Shown here: one piece after another, positions 50,691 to 63,300 of the stretch
How the letters are laid out: each line of letters opens with the position of its first letter
Position numbering within the stretch: the stretch's first letter is position 1
Assembly (NCBI RefSeq): GCF_000972845.2
Contig: NC_040022.1
Location: 5,610,979 to 5,674,978 of the forward strand
Source: Larimichthys crocea
Taxonomy: Eukaryota > Chordata > Actinopteri > Sciaenidae
DNA length: 64,000 nucleotides
Direction: 5' to 3'
Position numbers and translations under genes: made by a program
The notes under the pieces: generated by a model
Databases searched by the model: none
What the model was told of the DNA's origin: nothing
The model's input: the letters and a program-made list of their open reading frames with translations, nothing else

Positions 50691-53016
50691 CATGAAAAGA
50701 CACTATTCAGTTATTGTAATTGTAGAAGCTAGCGGTTTTGAAGTTTGACTCATACCAGGCAGTTAAATATCTCAACCTTTGCTGCTTCAGTTTTGAATGT
50801 TCCTTTTTAAATTTGTCTCTTGTGAATATTCCAACTTTATGAAAGTGCAACACTAAATCAAAAGAGTACTCCTTTAAAGACTTATTGCTACGCATGGGCT
50901 CATAATGGGCTCAAAACTGATCTGTACAGTATAATAAGGTAGCATTTATAAATTGTTATATTTTAGTTTGATTTTCTTCTCAACGTGACATCAAGTGATT
51001 TCTGACCATAATTGACCTCTATTGATGATAAGCAGAAATTGCAAAATGGATAGATCATGGTTTATATCTCCTACCCTCACTCCCACTAAGTTTTACAGTT
51101 TAGTTTTGCAGACTAGTTGATACAAACAACAAAATCTCATTTTCATGTCAGAGATTAAAGCAGAAGAATGTCTAACGAAGCAATAATACATTTCAGGATG
51201 CAAAATTCAATCATTATTCCTCTTTTTTTTCATGTGAAAAAGCTCAAAAATGTTGGGACTCCTCACTGTTCTCTAGCACAGAGAAGCTTAAAATACCAAG
51301 TAATTTGAGCCCATCCATAAGCCTCTATGGATCTTTGAAGAGATGCAACTTTTGAAGCAATTTTCTGTGACAAACAAGTCACATTAAACTTAGTTTAGAG
51401 CCACTTAGACAGTAATTCAAGGATTTCTTCTGTATTTCAAACAACCCCCTGATGCTGCTGCCAGAAAGTAAAAATGAAATCAATATTTCCAGGGAACAAC
51501 CACTAAGTGGTTTGGAATGGCAAATATAGAAACTTTCGAAGAAGAGTTTGGATTCATGTGTTTCAATCATCACTAATGAGGAGTAAAACAACATTTCTGA
51601 AAAAAAGAAATAATTACTGTACTGCGAAGAGTTATGTAGATTCTCATATTTTCTGAATTTTGTCCACAATTGTCTTTGTCTTTATATGATGAACGATATG
51701 ATGGCCAGCTCTGTGGGCTTCTTTTAAAGAGCATCATCAATATCTGTTCATTTTTTAGAGAAATCGGTGGAAGTAGCGCCTGTGGTGATATGTTTGGTGA
51801 GTGAAAGTCCTGTCATTCGCCACTCTGTCATGGCCGGAGGTGTAGCGCACACCCCCGACAGCTCCCCGACAAAATTTGATGATGTCTGCAGCCGTGATGT
51901 GATAAATTGTATATAATAATTCTGTGCTTGCATTTTGAATTGCTGGTAGAGATTAAAGTAATTTAGATCGCCTCTGCAGTTATGAAGTTATTAAGCATCA
52001 CACGGTCATGCTGTGTTTATTTTTAAGATTTGCACTGGTTGATATTACGGTTGTTGATTTGCAATATATTTTCTTCAAAATGTCAGTGTTGACAAAAACT
52101 ATAACACTATGGGCTCTTTGTGATCTCAGTGTCCAGAGACAGCAGCTACAGTGTTTCTAAATTTCAACTCAATCAGCATTTGATGGACAAGTTGCCCTCT
52201 GTGTAAATCCACTGTTAAGCTCTGTCCATCCTTTAGTCCCAGGATCGCCTCGCCTGCTCAATCTCTTACTCTCACTTTCACCAGTTCTTTTAGTCGGCTT
52301 CTTTTTTGTTTGGCTCGAAGGGAGACACAGTTGAGCAGGACAAAAGGAGGACATAGCTGTGACAGACAAGCAGGGATATACATTCTCTATGTCCCTAGGC
52401 ATCCGTGCTGCATCTTCCTGAAGTGTCAATTATAATTCCAGTGGATGAGAGATCAGAAGCCCGTATGCAATGCTGTGATAAATTTCCGTTGCCAACTCTG
52501 TGGTGTATTTCATTTGGAATGGGATTTGGCAGAGGGGAGAAAGTAATGTTCAGATGAAGTGCCTGACCTGTTTCTTTGTCCTGTGTTAGCTCTTCCATAT
52601 CGCTCCATCTCTCATTTCAGTGAGGAAATTTCCCTCTTGTTTCAAACCCAATTCTTCCAAAACTCCCTGCGTCAGCAGCAGCCCCTGCATCCGCCCAGTC
52701 AAAAGTACAGTGTCCAATTAAACTCTCATATCCATGCAGAAAAGAATAATTTCTTTCTCTTTCTCTCCCTCACTCCTTCACCCACTCAATCCATCACCCC
52801 CCCCACTCCCCGTTCTCAATTACCTTTCACTTTCTCAATTACTCTGCCTTGTTAGGAAAAACGGACATGCCTGAGCACAATATGAAATACTAATTAAAAA
52901 CCAAAGTGCGGAACACAAATTTAGATCTCACATCAGCATCGTTTTTTTCATCTTTTCACTGTTTTTTTGCAGAGTGTCTGCTCCTTGCCCCCCGCCTACT
53001 CTCCCTCTCCCTGCAG

Positions 53017-53421
53017 CAGATGGCTTTGGTCAGAGGTGGACAGGTAACAGACGACCCTGTAACTCCCCCTGGAGCACCTGAGCCCTGCCCTGCCCCGCCT
53101 GTCCCCCCTCCTTGTCCCAGCAGCAACCTCCTCCACCCCTCTCGCCCAGCCCTTTGAACACCTTCAGCCCTCTCTGCTCCTCCGTCATTCCCAGCACACC
53201 ACCCTCCTACCCCTCTCTACTCTTCCCTTCCTCCCTCCCTCCCTAACTCACCATCTCCTCTTCTCTGGGCTGTATCTGGTGGGCCAGCGCTCCCCTTCCT
53301 CCCCCCAGTGGTGCAGGCCTTCTGGACGGAGCAGATGGTAAGAGAGGGCCAGGAGGAGACGTCCTCTAACCTGGGAGCCCAGCCAGACCTGGCCCACAGC
53401 GAATGCCTGATGCCTGCCTAA
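53017..53421 (+). other. possible exons of an unknown gene
   Basis: CCCTGCAG then CAGATGGCTTTGGTCAGAGG ends at a GTAACA donor-like site near 53042. Farther on, a strong acceptor CTTCCTCCCCCCAG (ends 53308) precedes VVQAFWTEQM, which is followed either by a GTAAGA donor (53338) or by an open frame to TAA at 53419-53421. I recognise neither peptide, and the proline-rich frame between them looks like low-complexity sequence. These could be spurious. Confidence 0.2.
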
Positions 53422-53640
53422 TAGACCTGGACTGGGCTTGCAAGAAATCGTCTCACTGTATGTGTGCATGTGTGTGTGTGTGCGCGCATCAGGCCATGTG
53501 TGTTTTTCATGTAGCCAACATAACTGTTTTTTCTGTGTGTTATTGGAATGTGTGTTATTTAAACCTCAGAGTATTTGGCTGTAACAGCCAAAAGATTTGG
53601 TGAGTCCAGAATAGTGATTTCTAAACAGGGGTACCACAAG

Positions 53641-54083
53641 GGCAGTGGAGGAAAGTATCTCCATTTTCTATTTCTACTCCTTTAGTTACTAGTTACTTTA
53701 CAGAGTATGGACACAAAATATGATCAACAAATAAATTATAATAGGTCAAGATAAGACTTAATTAATCCCCAAGGAGAAACCATCACAAGCTACCCAGCAG
53801 TATATAGGGTCATTAAAATCAGCTCGACCTTTACCACCTGCAACATTAAAGTCATGCACACATTAATGCATTAATAATTATGATCCAGTAATACAATATG
53901 CATTATTCTGAAACGACCCATTCTGCATAATGAGTACTTCACTTGGCTTTGGTATCTTAAGTTTATTTTGATGCTGATACTTTTATACTTCCACTTTTAT
54001 TGAATTTTGCATGCATGGCAGGCATTTCTACACTGCGCTACTTTTATTTAAGCCAAAGATCTGAGTACTTCTTCCACCAAATT
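53641..54083. repeat. repeat with terminal inverted similarity
   Basis: The left end GGCAGTGGAGGAAAGTATCT and the right end, reverse complement TTTGGTGGAAGAAGTACTCA, are similar inverted ends of a fish repeat usually starting GTGGAGGAAGTAYTCAGAT. The body is AT-rich and non-coding. Confidence 0.6.
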
Positions 54084-54341
54084 TCTCATCTACAGATGAG
54101 AGTAAAAAAAAAAATCTCTATCATCTTGTTACAGTGCTGTGGGGTCACATCATGAAACATTGCTTGAATAGATAGCCGACACACCACTCAGTGAAAAACA
54201 TATGCAACCCTTCAAAGGTTTGTGGTTGGCTGCCGGTAAAGCTTGATTCAGTGCAGGCAGATGGCTGAGAGGACTACTCTATATCTTTGAATGGTCTTTC
54301 ATTCGTTTAGGTTGTAGAGAGTCATCTTTATAAGGGTTTGC

Positions 54342-54360
54342 AAAAAAAAAAAAAAAAAAA
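54342..54360. repeat. poly-A tract
   Basis: Run of 19 A. No target-site duplication or SINE body was recognised beside it. Confidence 0.85.
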
Positions 54361-54617
54361 AGTCTTGTTTTGTACATGGAGTGCAAAACACTGTACAATG
54401 AACAACCACACTGACAACTAAAAGAGCAGAAAGAAACAAAGAACCTCTGAGCAACAGGAACTGGAAGCTGAGCATCAAAATCTGTGCAGATTTAAATAGG
54501 GGGGCATAATAATGTCTCTACCAAGCTGGAATTAACAGTGTTGCTTTAGCAAAGCTATTCTTGTTCTAGGTCAATGTCTATGTCGAGGTCATTGTGGGAA
54601 TTGATGTTCAATCTAAG

Positions 54618-55082
54618 ATTGTTATGGGGACATTGACTTCTCTCTTTGAGATACAGAACAGCTGTATGCTTGTGTTCTGCGCCACTCTGGCGCATTCATT
54701 ATTATGTAGACCAAGGTCAGAGGATTGGCCTGTCAGCCTCTACAGAGTCAGATAACAATGTCACCGATGTGACCACATATTTCCTTGTCTCTAGACTAAT
54801 GATCATTTGGCAAATGCATAGTTCTGTAGATACACTGAATATGACTATTTAGGGACATAGAGTAGCTCTGACTCTACTGTGAGAGCATATAGACGAGCCA
54901 GAGAGGACAGCTTCTTCAGAACTGAGGCGGCGTCAGGTCATGACAAGTTTATTGATAAATCTTCCATTCTCCTTGGCCAAGCTTCAATAAACCTGTCAGT
55001 AAAAGACGCCATGGATCGCTGTCCAACTTGTACACTCCACTATCTGAACCGAACACTGATGAACAGAAGTCCTCGCAACAAT
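54618..55082 (+). mobile_element. possible solo LTR of a retroelement
   Basis: The sequence begins about TGTTATGGGG and ends near GCAACA, giving TG...CA ends. It contains an AATAAA (GCTTCAATAAACC, about 54984) near its 3' part, as LTRs often do. No target-site duplication was confirmed and no retroviral gene lies next to it. The call rests on general appearance only. Confidence 0.3.
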
Positions 55083-58000
55083 TTTTAAAACTACTCCAGC
55101 ACTACTGAAACTGGATCATAGAGTATCAGCTGTGCATGAACGGACAAACCTGTTCAATCTAACCACTGAGTAGACTACAGGGGACTCAAAGACTAACAGG
55201 TTCCTAATATTAGCCCAGTTTGCTGTGGTTGAGTCATGATCTAAGGTCATTTACATGTTTCTGGACTGGAAAACAAATGCTTGTGATTGCAACAGTATTC
55301 TTCCCTCTCCAACTAAATGTAAGTTATAATTTATTCATATTCTTTTTTGCGGGGGGACAAGATTATCTGAAATGTAAATAATACATTTAGAGTATGAATT
55401 ATACTAATTTAACTTTTTATCAGCTATTGTTGAAGAAAACAAACATCAATCTAACAGGTCAAACTTTTAAACTATAGTGTATATTTTCCAATTTGTTTCA
55501 ATTATAGGTTTTCTTGTAAAGTGACTTATTAAAAGCTGTGAAGTTTTAATCAGAAGATTTAAATGATGGTGCTTAGCCTTTCATGTGTTGATTTGCGTGT
55601 GTGTGTGTGTGCGTGTGTTCCTGTGTGTTAGTTTAGATATTCTTTAATTACATGCCACTGCAATCTGTTTCTATGGAAACATGCACATCCCTTGACTGAG
55701 GTGGAAGATACACGGTGCTCCTCCGATTGCCAAGATCGTACACCGGCGGTGTTTTGATGTTTAATAGGTGTGCTGAGTCTGTCGCTGATCAGAAAGAAGA
55801 AAAAAAAAAAAGTTCAGAGACAAACTTTGAACTTAAAACTCCTGCAACAACGTATTTAGTTTTGGATGTTTTGTGAGGCACAAACCCAATCTACATGTGT
55901 AGGTGAGTTTGATCCCTGTAAATGCACAAAATGATGGATGTGTTGGGAGAAATATATTGAGTTGAAAGTATCGTGTCCCAGGGGGGAGAGGCATTTTTCT
56001 ACTGTAGCTGCAGAGAATAAATGTCTCTACCAAATCTACCTCAGAGAGTTATACAATCCTGGTAAGCCCTACATCTGTCTGTCTGCTCCCTGATACCCAA
56101 AGCTGTGGTTTCAGGGCACCTTCATTCTGAAGACACACTGATTCTGTTTCCATATGAAGCAACACTCCCTGCTCACTGTTTTTTGAAGTGTATTTATGGC
56201 TATTCCATGAAATTCATTTAAAATTCATTAATACCAGGGGGACAAATTCAATGAGCTCAGCCTAGTTTCCCTCATTTGCCCAGCAAGTCCAAAAGGATTG
56301 TTGTTCTCCCCAGACGCTGCTCCTCTCCAATCTCATCCTGTTATTAAATATTCAAATCTCCACTGCAATCGCTCTGTTTAGTAAACACTCAGGGGACCTC
56401 ACCAAGACTATTAAAGCAGAGATGATTATGATCATTTGTTTTTGTTTAGTTTTGTTCCTTGATATTGGCGACATGCTAATTGCTAAAGGACTGCGAGCTA
56501 ATTGTTTGACCGTCGTGGAAATGTCACCTGACTGGATAGAACGCTTTCATCTGCAGCTTCCCTTCCTCTTGTTTTATTTTTCCCCACTCTCGTGTTTGTG
56601 TGTAATGTGACATTATATACACCCGCCAAATATGCACACACATACTCTGGAAATTATTTCACACACCCTTCCTTCTTTGATCTTTTATTCTTAGGTACTC
56701 ACCCGCCATCAAATGATTTGGAGGAACATTGAATTTATCTTCTGTTTCCTTGTTTTACATCATTTATCACTCCCGTCCATTCCGAGGGCTTCTCTTCTCT
56801 ATTGTAGCAGATTGTTTCTCATCCGATCTCCAGTGTCACGCTGTTTTCTAATAAGCGCCATAGTAATTTCTGTGTTATTAATGGCGGCTCACACTGCCAT
56901 CCGAGGAGCTTCCAGCTGTGCAGAGGCAAGAACGGGCATCTTGTGGCCCCCCGTGCCACCTCGCGCTCGTCACGCAGACCGCCACCCCCACCACCGCCTA
57001 GGGAGTGTGCATGCATGCCCTGGAGGTGATGCTAATGGGAGATTTTAACTACATTTCCCTCCTTCCTCCCTTCCTCGCCTCCTCTCCCACTGGTGCTGCA
57101 GATATGAGCCTAGAGCAAACACAGGGCACTCTCATTAAGGGACTAGTGCTGGTATTAAATTCGCTGTTATTAGAGAGGCCTGCTTTCATTTCACTGGCAC
57201 AGCAAACCACAGACACCCACAGGAGACTCAGGGTGAAGACTAGATTACACTCATACACTCAGATGGCTCATGATGTGTGTGTGTATGTGTTTGTGTTTGT
57301 GTGTTTTGGGCCTGAGCTACAAAAGGTGGTGAGAAAAATGGGAGTCGCAGTCTCTGCATCCTTTTTTGTAGGTGCCAATTGCACAAAGAGACCACGGTTA
57401 AAAAATAATAGACTGTAATGTGGCTGGGCAGAGGGCATTGCTTTAATGGCAGCGTTCCCTGCTGTGTTTTGGCCTTGGCTCTCTGGCAGAGGGGCGTCAT
57501 TTTTCACATTACTGCTCACCCCCTGCCTGACATGTCAAAGATGGACAAAATCAATATACATACAGCAACAAAGACTCCGGCTCTGCAAAATCAATGCCAC
57601 TTATTTGATCAAAGACTTTTTCCACAAGCCAGAGCAGAATGTGCACGAATGCCTTCACAATGTGAACTGGCAGGTTTATATCCAGACTCCTGTATGTGAA
57701 ATAAGTGCCCTCTAGGATATCCTCACAGCCGTTCCTCTCCATGCCGATACTGCTCTTGTCAGCGGCCCCTCAGGGCGCGAAGGGCTGAGTGACGGGAGCG
57801 AGCCAAAGTGACTGTGACAAGGGAACTCGCATCAAATTCCCTGACAGTTACCTCAACAACCTCCTCTGATACTGCCATGTCACACGCATAAGGAGATTAC
57901 TGAATGGATTTAGTGAATGTGAAATGTGAGTGAACGCTCCATGATACAAGCTTCTTTTTTTTTTTTTTCCTTCCCCCGGAGCCAAAGGAGCCTTCCTATG

Positions 58001-60144
58001 TGATATGCTGCTACATGGCGTAGGCACTTGGCTAGCTCCACTTGGGAAGAAGACAGAACAGGTGGCAAAGAGGCGAAAGCAAGGCAGAGTGAGTGCGCGC
58101 TGTGAACACGCTGCAGGTGTCGTGGTCGCCTGCAATGGCAAGAGGCTGAAAAAAAAAACAGCCCTTGCACACCTTCAAAGACACAAGCAAACATAATTAT
58201 ATTTGAGATATACTGCAGGAGGACCCCATTTGACTCTGTGTATTTGTTGTGGTGTTTGCGATTGTAGCAGACAGTCAGTTTTTCATGGTGGCAGGCCTCT
58301 CTGTTGGTGCTGTAAAGCACAGCGGTGTGTTCAGCTGTGACTGGGACTCATTAGAGGAGGAGAGTGTCCGTCATGGTGCCTGGCTGTCTGTGTGCTGGTC
58401 ATCCAGTGGAGGACTGGGAGAAAATGGAGGAGGCCGGCAGAGCCCAGTCAAGCCTCCCTCCTCCATCCAGCCTGCTCCATCCTGTCCTTTCTCTCCACTC
58501 TTATTCATTTGCTCTGCTGCTCTCTCCTCCATCCTCTTCTCCTTGCTCTCTTCCATCTCTCAACAGGGGTTCATCTCTTGTGATTCGGTGAAGCCCATTA
58601 TCAGTTCCCCTACCAACCTCCATCCCCAGCCAGCCTTTCAACAACAACACACAACCACTCGATCAAAGCCCCAAGAGGGGCGGCAACTTGATTGATGCTT
58701 ATCAAAGAATCCATTGTTGTTGACCTGTGTCGCCAATCCCCGTCATCATGTGTGCTGCGGTTATTGCAAGTCTCTCACTGTGTTGTGTTGGACGTGTTGT
58801 TAGCCAGGTATTGTTTCTGCGCCATCCCAAACAATCTTCAACAATAAAAGATAGCGCCAGGTGTGCCAGGCAACCATGACAGTTCTTGCTGACATTCCCT
58901 CATTTATACCACAGTAATGTAGTTTCCAGTCCTCCATGATGGACCCTGGAACCAGCAGATGTACAAAAGTGACAAGAAATGGACACATAAAAACAACAGA
59001 ATCAAAACAGATTGAACGCCTTATGTAACTGCTTTTTTGAACTTGTACACAGGGCAATCATTTCAAATAAAGGTTGTAGCTGTAGCTGCAGGAAAATGTG
59101 AAATGTAATGGGCTCAATTAGAGCACACAACACAGACAGAAAGGAGACTTGAGAGTTGCAGCTACTCAACACATTTCAAGCTTGATGCTCTTCCTCAGAC
59201 AGCACCAAGACCTTCATCATGGTGATGATGACTATATATCATGATAAGGAATGTATGTTCAAAACAATACTGGATGCCAGTACTTTTTTTCTTTTCTTTT
59301 TTTGCTGTTAAAGGTGTAATTAAATAAATATATAGATTACATACAAATCCGTTGGTTGATCTATTATTGTGTAATATTTTTGTACATTAAGTAGACTCAT
59401 AATGACAAGGAGAGTATTTTAGATTATGCAAGACATTCCTTTAACACAAGTTAATTAAGTAAAACAAAAAGAAATCTAAATAAATGACATTAAAATAAAG
59501 GTACCAAGTTGAAAACTGAGGTAGTTTTGGACACACAACTTATTTAGATTTAACAAAAGCTACAAAGCCTGCATGTATTACATGTTTAATGAGAATGAAA
59601 TTAGTGAGGCTCTTTATTAAACACATTAAACACCTGTGGAGATAGCGCCTGCATATCATAAAAAAATCCATTTAACCTAAGAAGTGGAAAAATGGACCTG
59701 CTCTAGCAGAATGAGAATGAAAATGTGTTTTGTGTATTCATAATTTGAGCAAGAATGATCAGTTTTGTTGTTGTTTTTTGATGGCTTGCCATTTTTATTC
59801 TTAATTTCTTTGTTGACCTGTTTCAACAAACCAAGTTTGTCCTCTCAGTAAAAATTAGTGACAAAGTGAAAACGACACAGTACAGTACAGCTGTTCATGG
59901 AACAAAAGAGAAAATATTGTTGCTATATACAATTTAAACAATTTAACAATTTGCTTTAAACCAAACCTACACCATAGCAATGTCAGAATTTTTTTAATTA
60001 TTTAGCTTCAACAGTTTTGGACAGCACTGACAAATGATAATGGTAATTTTGCCGATAGAGCTGATTAAAATGCTCTTATGTCAATCTGAAGGGTAATTAC
60101 AGAACAGTGTATTTTGTAATTTAATACATATATACAGTATATAT
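55083..60144. other. gene-free stretch
   Basis: No supported exon. The parts at 55660-55800, 56230-56560 and 57690-57850 are non-repetitive and GC-balanced (for example GTACACCGGCGGTGTTTTGA) and could be regulatory. The open frame at 58249-58695 (148 aa) is Ser/Pro-rich with no recognisable domain. The sequence from 59280 to 60140 is AT-rich with nothing recognisable. Confidence 0.5.
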
Positions 60145-60323
60145 CAGGCCTGGGCAATTTGTTCCACAAAGGGCTGGTGTGGCTGCAGGTTTCTGTACCT
60201 TTCCAACCAAGCAGCAGTACACCAGACTTGACTTTAATCAACTGATCTCAGTCTTCACAGAGTTGATTGGTCAAACTGTGTGCTCTTGGTTGGTTGGACT
60301 TTTGAACTAATTGCCCAGGCCTG
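60145..60323. mobile_element. short hAT-type MITE with 8-bp target-site duplication
   Basis: The left end CAGGCCTGGGCAATT and right end AATTGCCCAGGCCTG are perfect 15-bp inverted repeats. The identical 8-mer GTATATAT flanks it (60137-60144 and 60324-60331). The 179-bp element has no coding capacity. The perfect duplication suggests a fairly recent insertion, although AT-rich flanks could match partly by chance. Confidence 0.88.
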
Positions 60324-63300
60324 GTATATATAATACAACAAAAGGGCAATTAGCCCTTTCATCTTCCTGTTCATCGATTTATCATTTACTGTCCACTTGT
60401 CATTTTGTGAGTTTGCCTCAGAGCCACAAGTCTCTGTGCGGCTGGCTTTCAGACCAGCAGGACCAGTGCTGTGTGTGTGTCAGATCTCCACTCACGTGTG
60501 AAGCAGCTCAGACACTCAGAGCTCAATCTATCCAGGCACCCTGATTCTCTCTTTCTCTTCTCCCCTTCTTTCTCCAGCCTAGTTGTCTTTTTCATCTGCT
60601 GTCTTTCCCTCTAAAGGGAGATTACCTCCTTTTCATAGACCGGGGCTGATATTTTATTTCCAAATCACTGTGGCTCACAGTTGTGTTTCCACACTCCTCT
60701 TTTTTCGCTCTCTCTTTCCTCAATGTACTGAGAGACAAACACAACAGAGGGAGGCTGCAACACAATGGGCATGTTGACATATAAGAGGAGGTGGCATCTG
60801 AGAGGCTGAGGCCTCTGTGGCGCTCAAATGAGAAAGGACATCGCTCATTTCCAACCTCAAATTGCCTTGCTCTCATCTCTGACCCTCGCTTAACAGCCTC
60901 ACTCAGGCAATTCATCGTCCATTCTAACACATAAAAACAAGTGTGTTTACACAGAAACATCCGTAAACATGTACACACACACACACACCGATAGAAATGT
61001 AATGGAAAAATCTAAACACAATCATAGAGTTAACAAATCAGATAGAAATGTATTGTTAATTTCACTGCCAAAGGGTTGACCGGTTCATGAGTGTGTTGCC
61101 AACTCAAATCTGTTAACACACATTACAAAGACTAGGCAACCATTTATATCCTGTGCCCTCTGGGCAAGACCCTGTCTCCATGGCTACAGGATCATGTTGA
61201 CCAGTTAAAAAGCTAAAAAATAATGGCTACCCAGGAGGCAGAGTGATTGATTGCAGTTTGCCATGAGGGAGAATCAGCAGAATTGTGGATGTTTCTGGGT
61301 GCTGCAGAGTCATCTGGTTGACATTTCACCTGATGGGCAGGGATGAGTGGGTCCTCCACCAGCTTCAGCGATTTCCTTCCCGTCTCTACCTTCTGTCAGA
61401 TTGCCCTGTGGAAACGGCCCTGCTCATATAACTTCATTACTTTTTAATGCAGCCGTAATTACTCCAGCATGTTGTAATTGGACAGAGATATGAGAACAAT
61501 AAAGGATGTCAGGACACAGAACAGGATTTTAATTGTGGGTTAATGATATTTATTTTGCGTCGTGCTCCTTTTCTTCTCAGTCATGGCTCAGTCGTGTGGG
61601 CTAAGTGTTGGATCTCCGGGGAGAGTGAGAAGGTGCTTATTTCCCTCCCGGGTAGGCGAGGAGATTTCTCCTCTCTGCTTTTGTCATAGAGAGGCAGCAC
61701 ATTAACCTCGGATCAGATTAAGGGCTGTAACAGAGCCAGGTCGCGGAGTGGCCAAGCGGACGGGCTCCTCTGGGCTCAGATTAGGCCTGACCCTTGACCA
61801 ATGTGTCAGTAATAGATAATGAGCTTAGCTTTATCAGTCCTATTTGTCTCCCCGAGGGTCCACATGGCAGCCTCACCCTGCTACGTGTAAACTGTGGGAG
61901 CAGTACGAGGTTTAATGCTCCGATAAGAATCATGTTACTTTATCTGCTCTCTCTGGAGGCTCCTCAGTTGAGAGCTGCTTTGGAGAAAACAACTATCGCT
62001 ATACCCAGGGGGCAGATACTATGTGACGATGCACTAAGGAACGATAGTAACACTATTCATAAAGTGATCATTTTGTCTCTTACATTTACATCCATTCATT
62101 TGTCACATGTAACATATCAAAAAGCCCTGAGTGGATTTCACTGAAATGTAAAATAATTATATCTCCCTGCATCTCTACATTTTCATAAAGCACTAACTTA
62201 ATCTGCATTTGCTTGTTTATTTTTTTATTTACTTTTTTCAAGGTTTTGTGATATCTGACTCACTGCTACATTTTCCCACTGCTGTGTAGTGGCATTTTCA
62301 AAATGATATTGATCGGCCCAGGAGGGGAGCTATAATTACAGCTCAAAACAAGGTGACGTATTTGTTACTGACTGGCCCACAGGGAGACGGCCTCATTCTT
62401 AGAGAACATGTTTGTTTCATCTTGTAGTTGTTTTAGATGTCCGTGGTGATCACTAAGCAAGTAGAGTGGGGTAATAAAAGAGGTTTGCACACAGTAATTA
62501 ATTATGAATGTCATTTAGTCTAATTACAGCCATAATTACAGAGTTTTTGGAACAAAGACCGACTGACGCTAAGCTGAAAGGCTGAAACTGGGCTGCAGTC
62601 AATCTTAAACTGATTTCCCCTTCGACATCGACATAAAAAGTCACATCAGTAACCTGTTATAAGTGATGAAGGATTGATGGGCAAATTATACACCTGCAAC
62701 AATGGGTAGTGGGAGTGACAAAAGGCAAAAAGACGAGGAGAGAAGAGGTGCGAGGGGAGTTTCACATCCTAATCAATTACTCGTTTCATCCACCTGTGGT
62801 TTGCATATGTTGTTGATGAGGAGAGGATTATCGGGCGAAGAGAGAAGAGATGAAAAGATGAGTGAAGCTGCTAGATTAATATCCTGCCATGGCAGCCTGG
62901 GGAGAGATTAATTTCCTCTTTACCACCATTTAAAAAGAGACACATGCGTCAGGGTCAGCAGTTGCTTTAATGGAGAGAAAGAGAGTGATCTGTTTGGCTG
63001 CTTGCCGTGGGGTTGATGGGTAAGACAATGGATATCATTGGTCTTATAGTGAACTTAGAGCAAGTCCACCTAAGCGCCTTTTGCCCCCTGTGTGCATTTG
63101 TGTGTGTGTGTGTGAGAGAGAGAGTAAAGGTGTGATTGATTGGCTCTCTGAGTGCTTGTGCCACTGGGAAGCAAAAGAAAGAACCAAAGAGTGTGCAGGC
63201 ATGTGAGAAGATGAAACGCGTGGCAGACTACGTGTGTGGCGTGACACGCTTCTTGAGATTTAATTCGATTGAATGGGAGTGCTGTCACTGTATCCAATGA

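Larger units (their letters stand above)
44119..53640. other. gene-free stretch with candidate regulatory sequence
   Basis: No confident exon. The parts at 44930-45160, 46690-46970, 49860-50000, 51720-51930 and 52410-52560 are non-repetitive, with balanced composition and homeodomain-like TAAT cores; I infer that they may be conserved non-coding elements. A family C repeat lies at 50340-50690. Possible splice-site pairs near 52970-53420 are described separately. Confidence 0.5.

Noticed and set aside
58249..58695. 148-residue open frame on the + strand
   Set aside because: Low-complexity Ser/Pro/Leu composition, no recognisable domain and no supporting splice structure.
61749..61759. Perfect tRNA A-box-like TGGCCAAGCGG, suggesting a tRNA gene
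   Set aside because: No B box (GGTTCRANNC) or closing acceptor stem within the next 100 bases.
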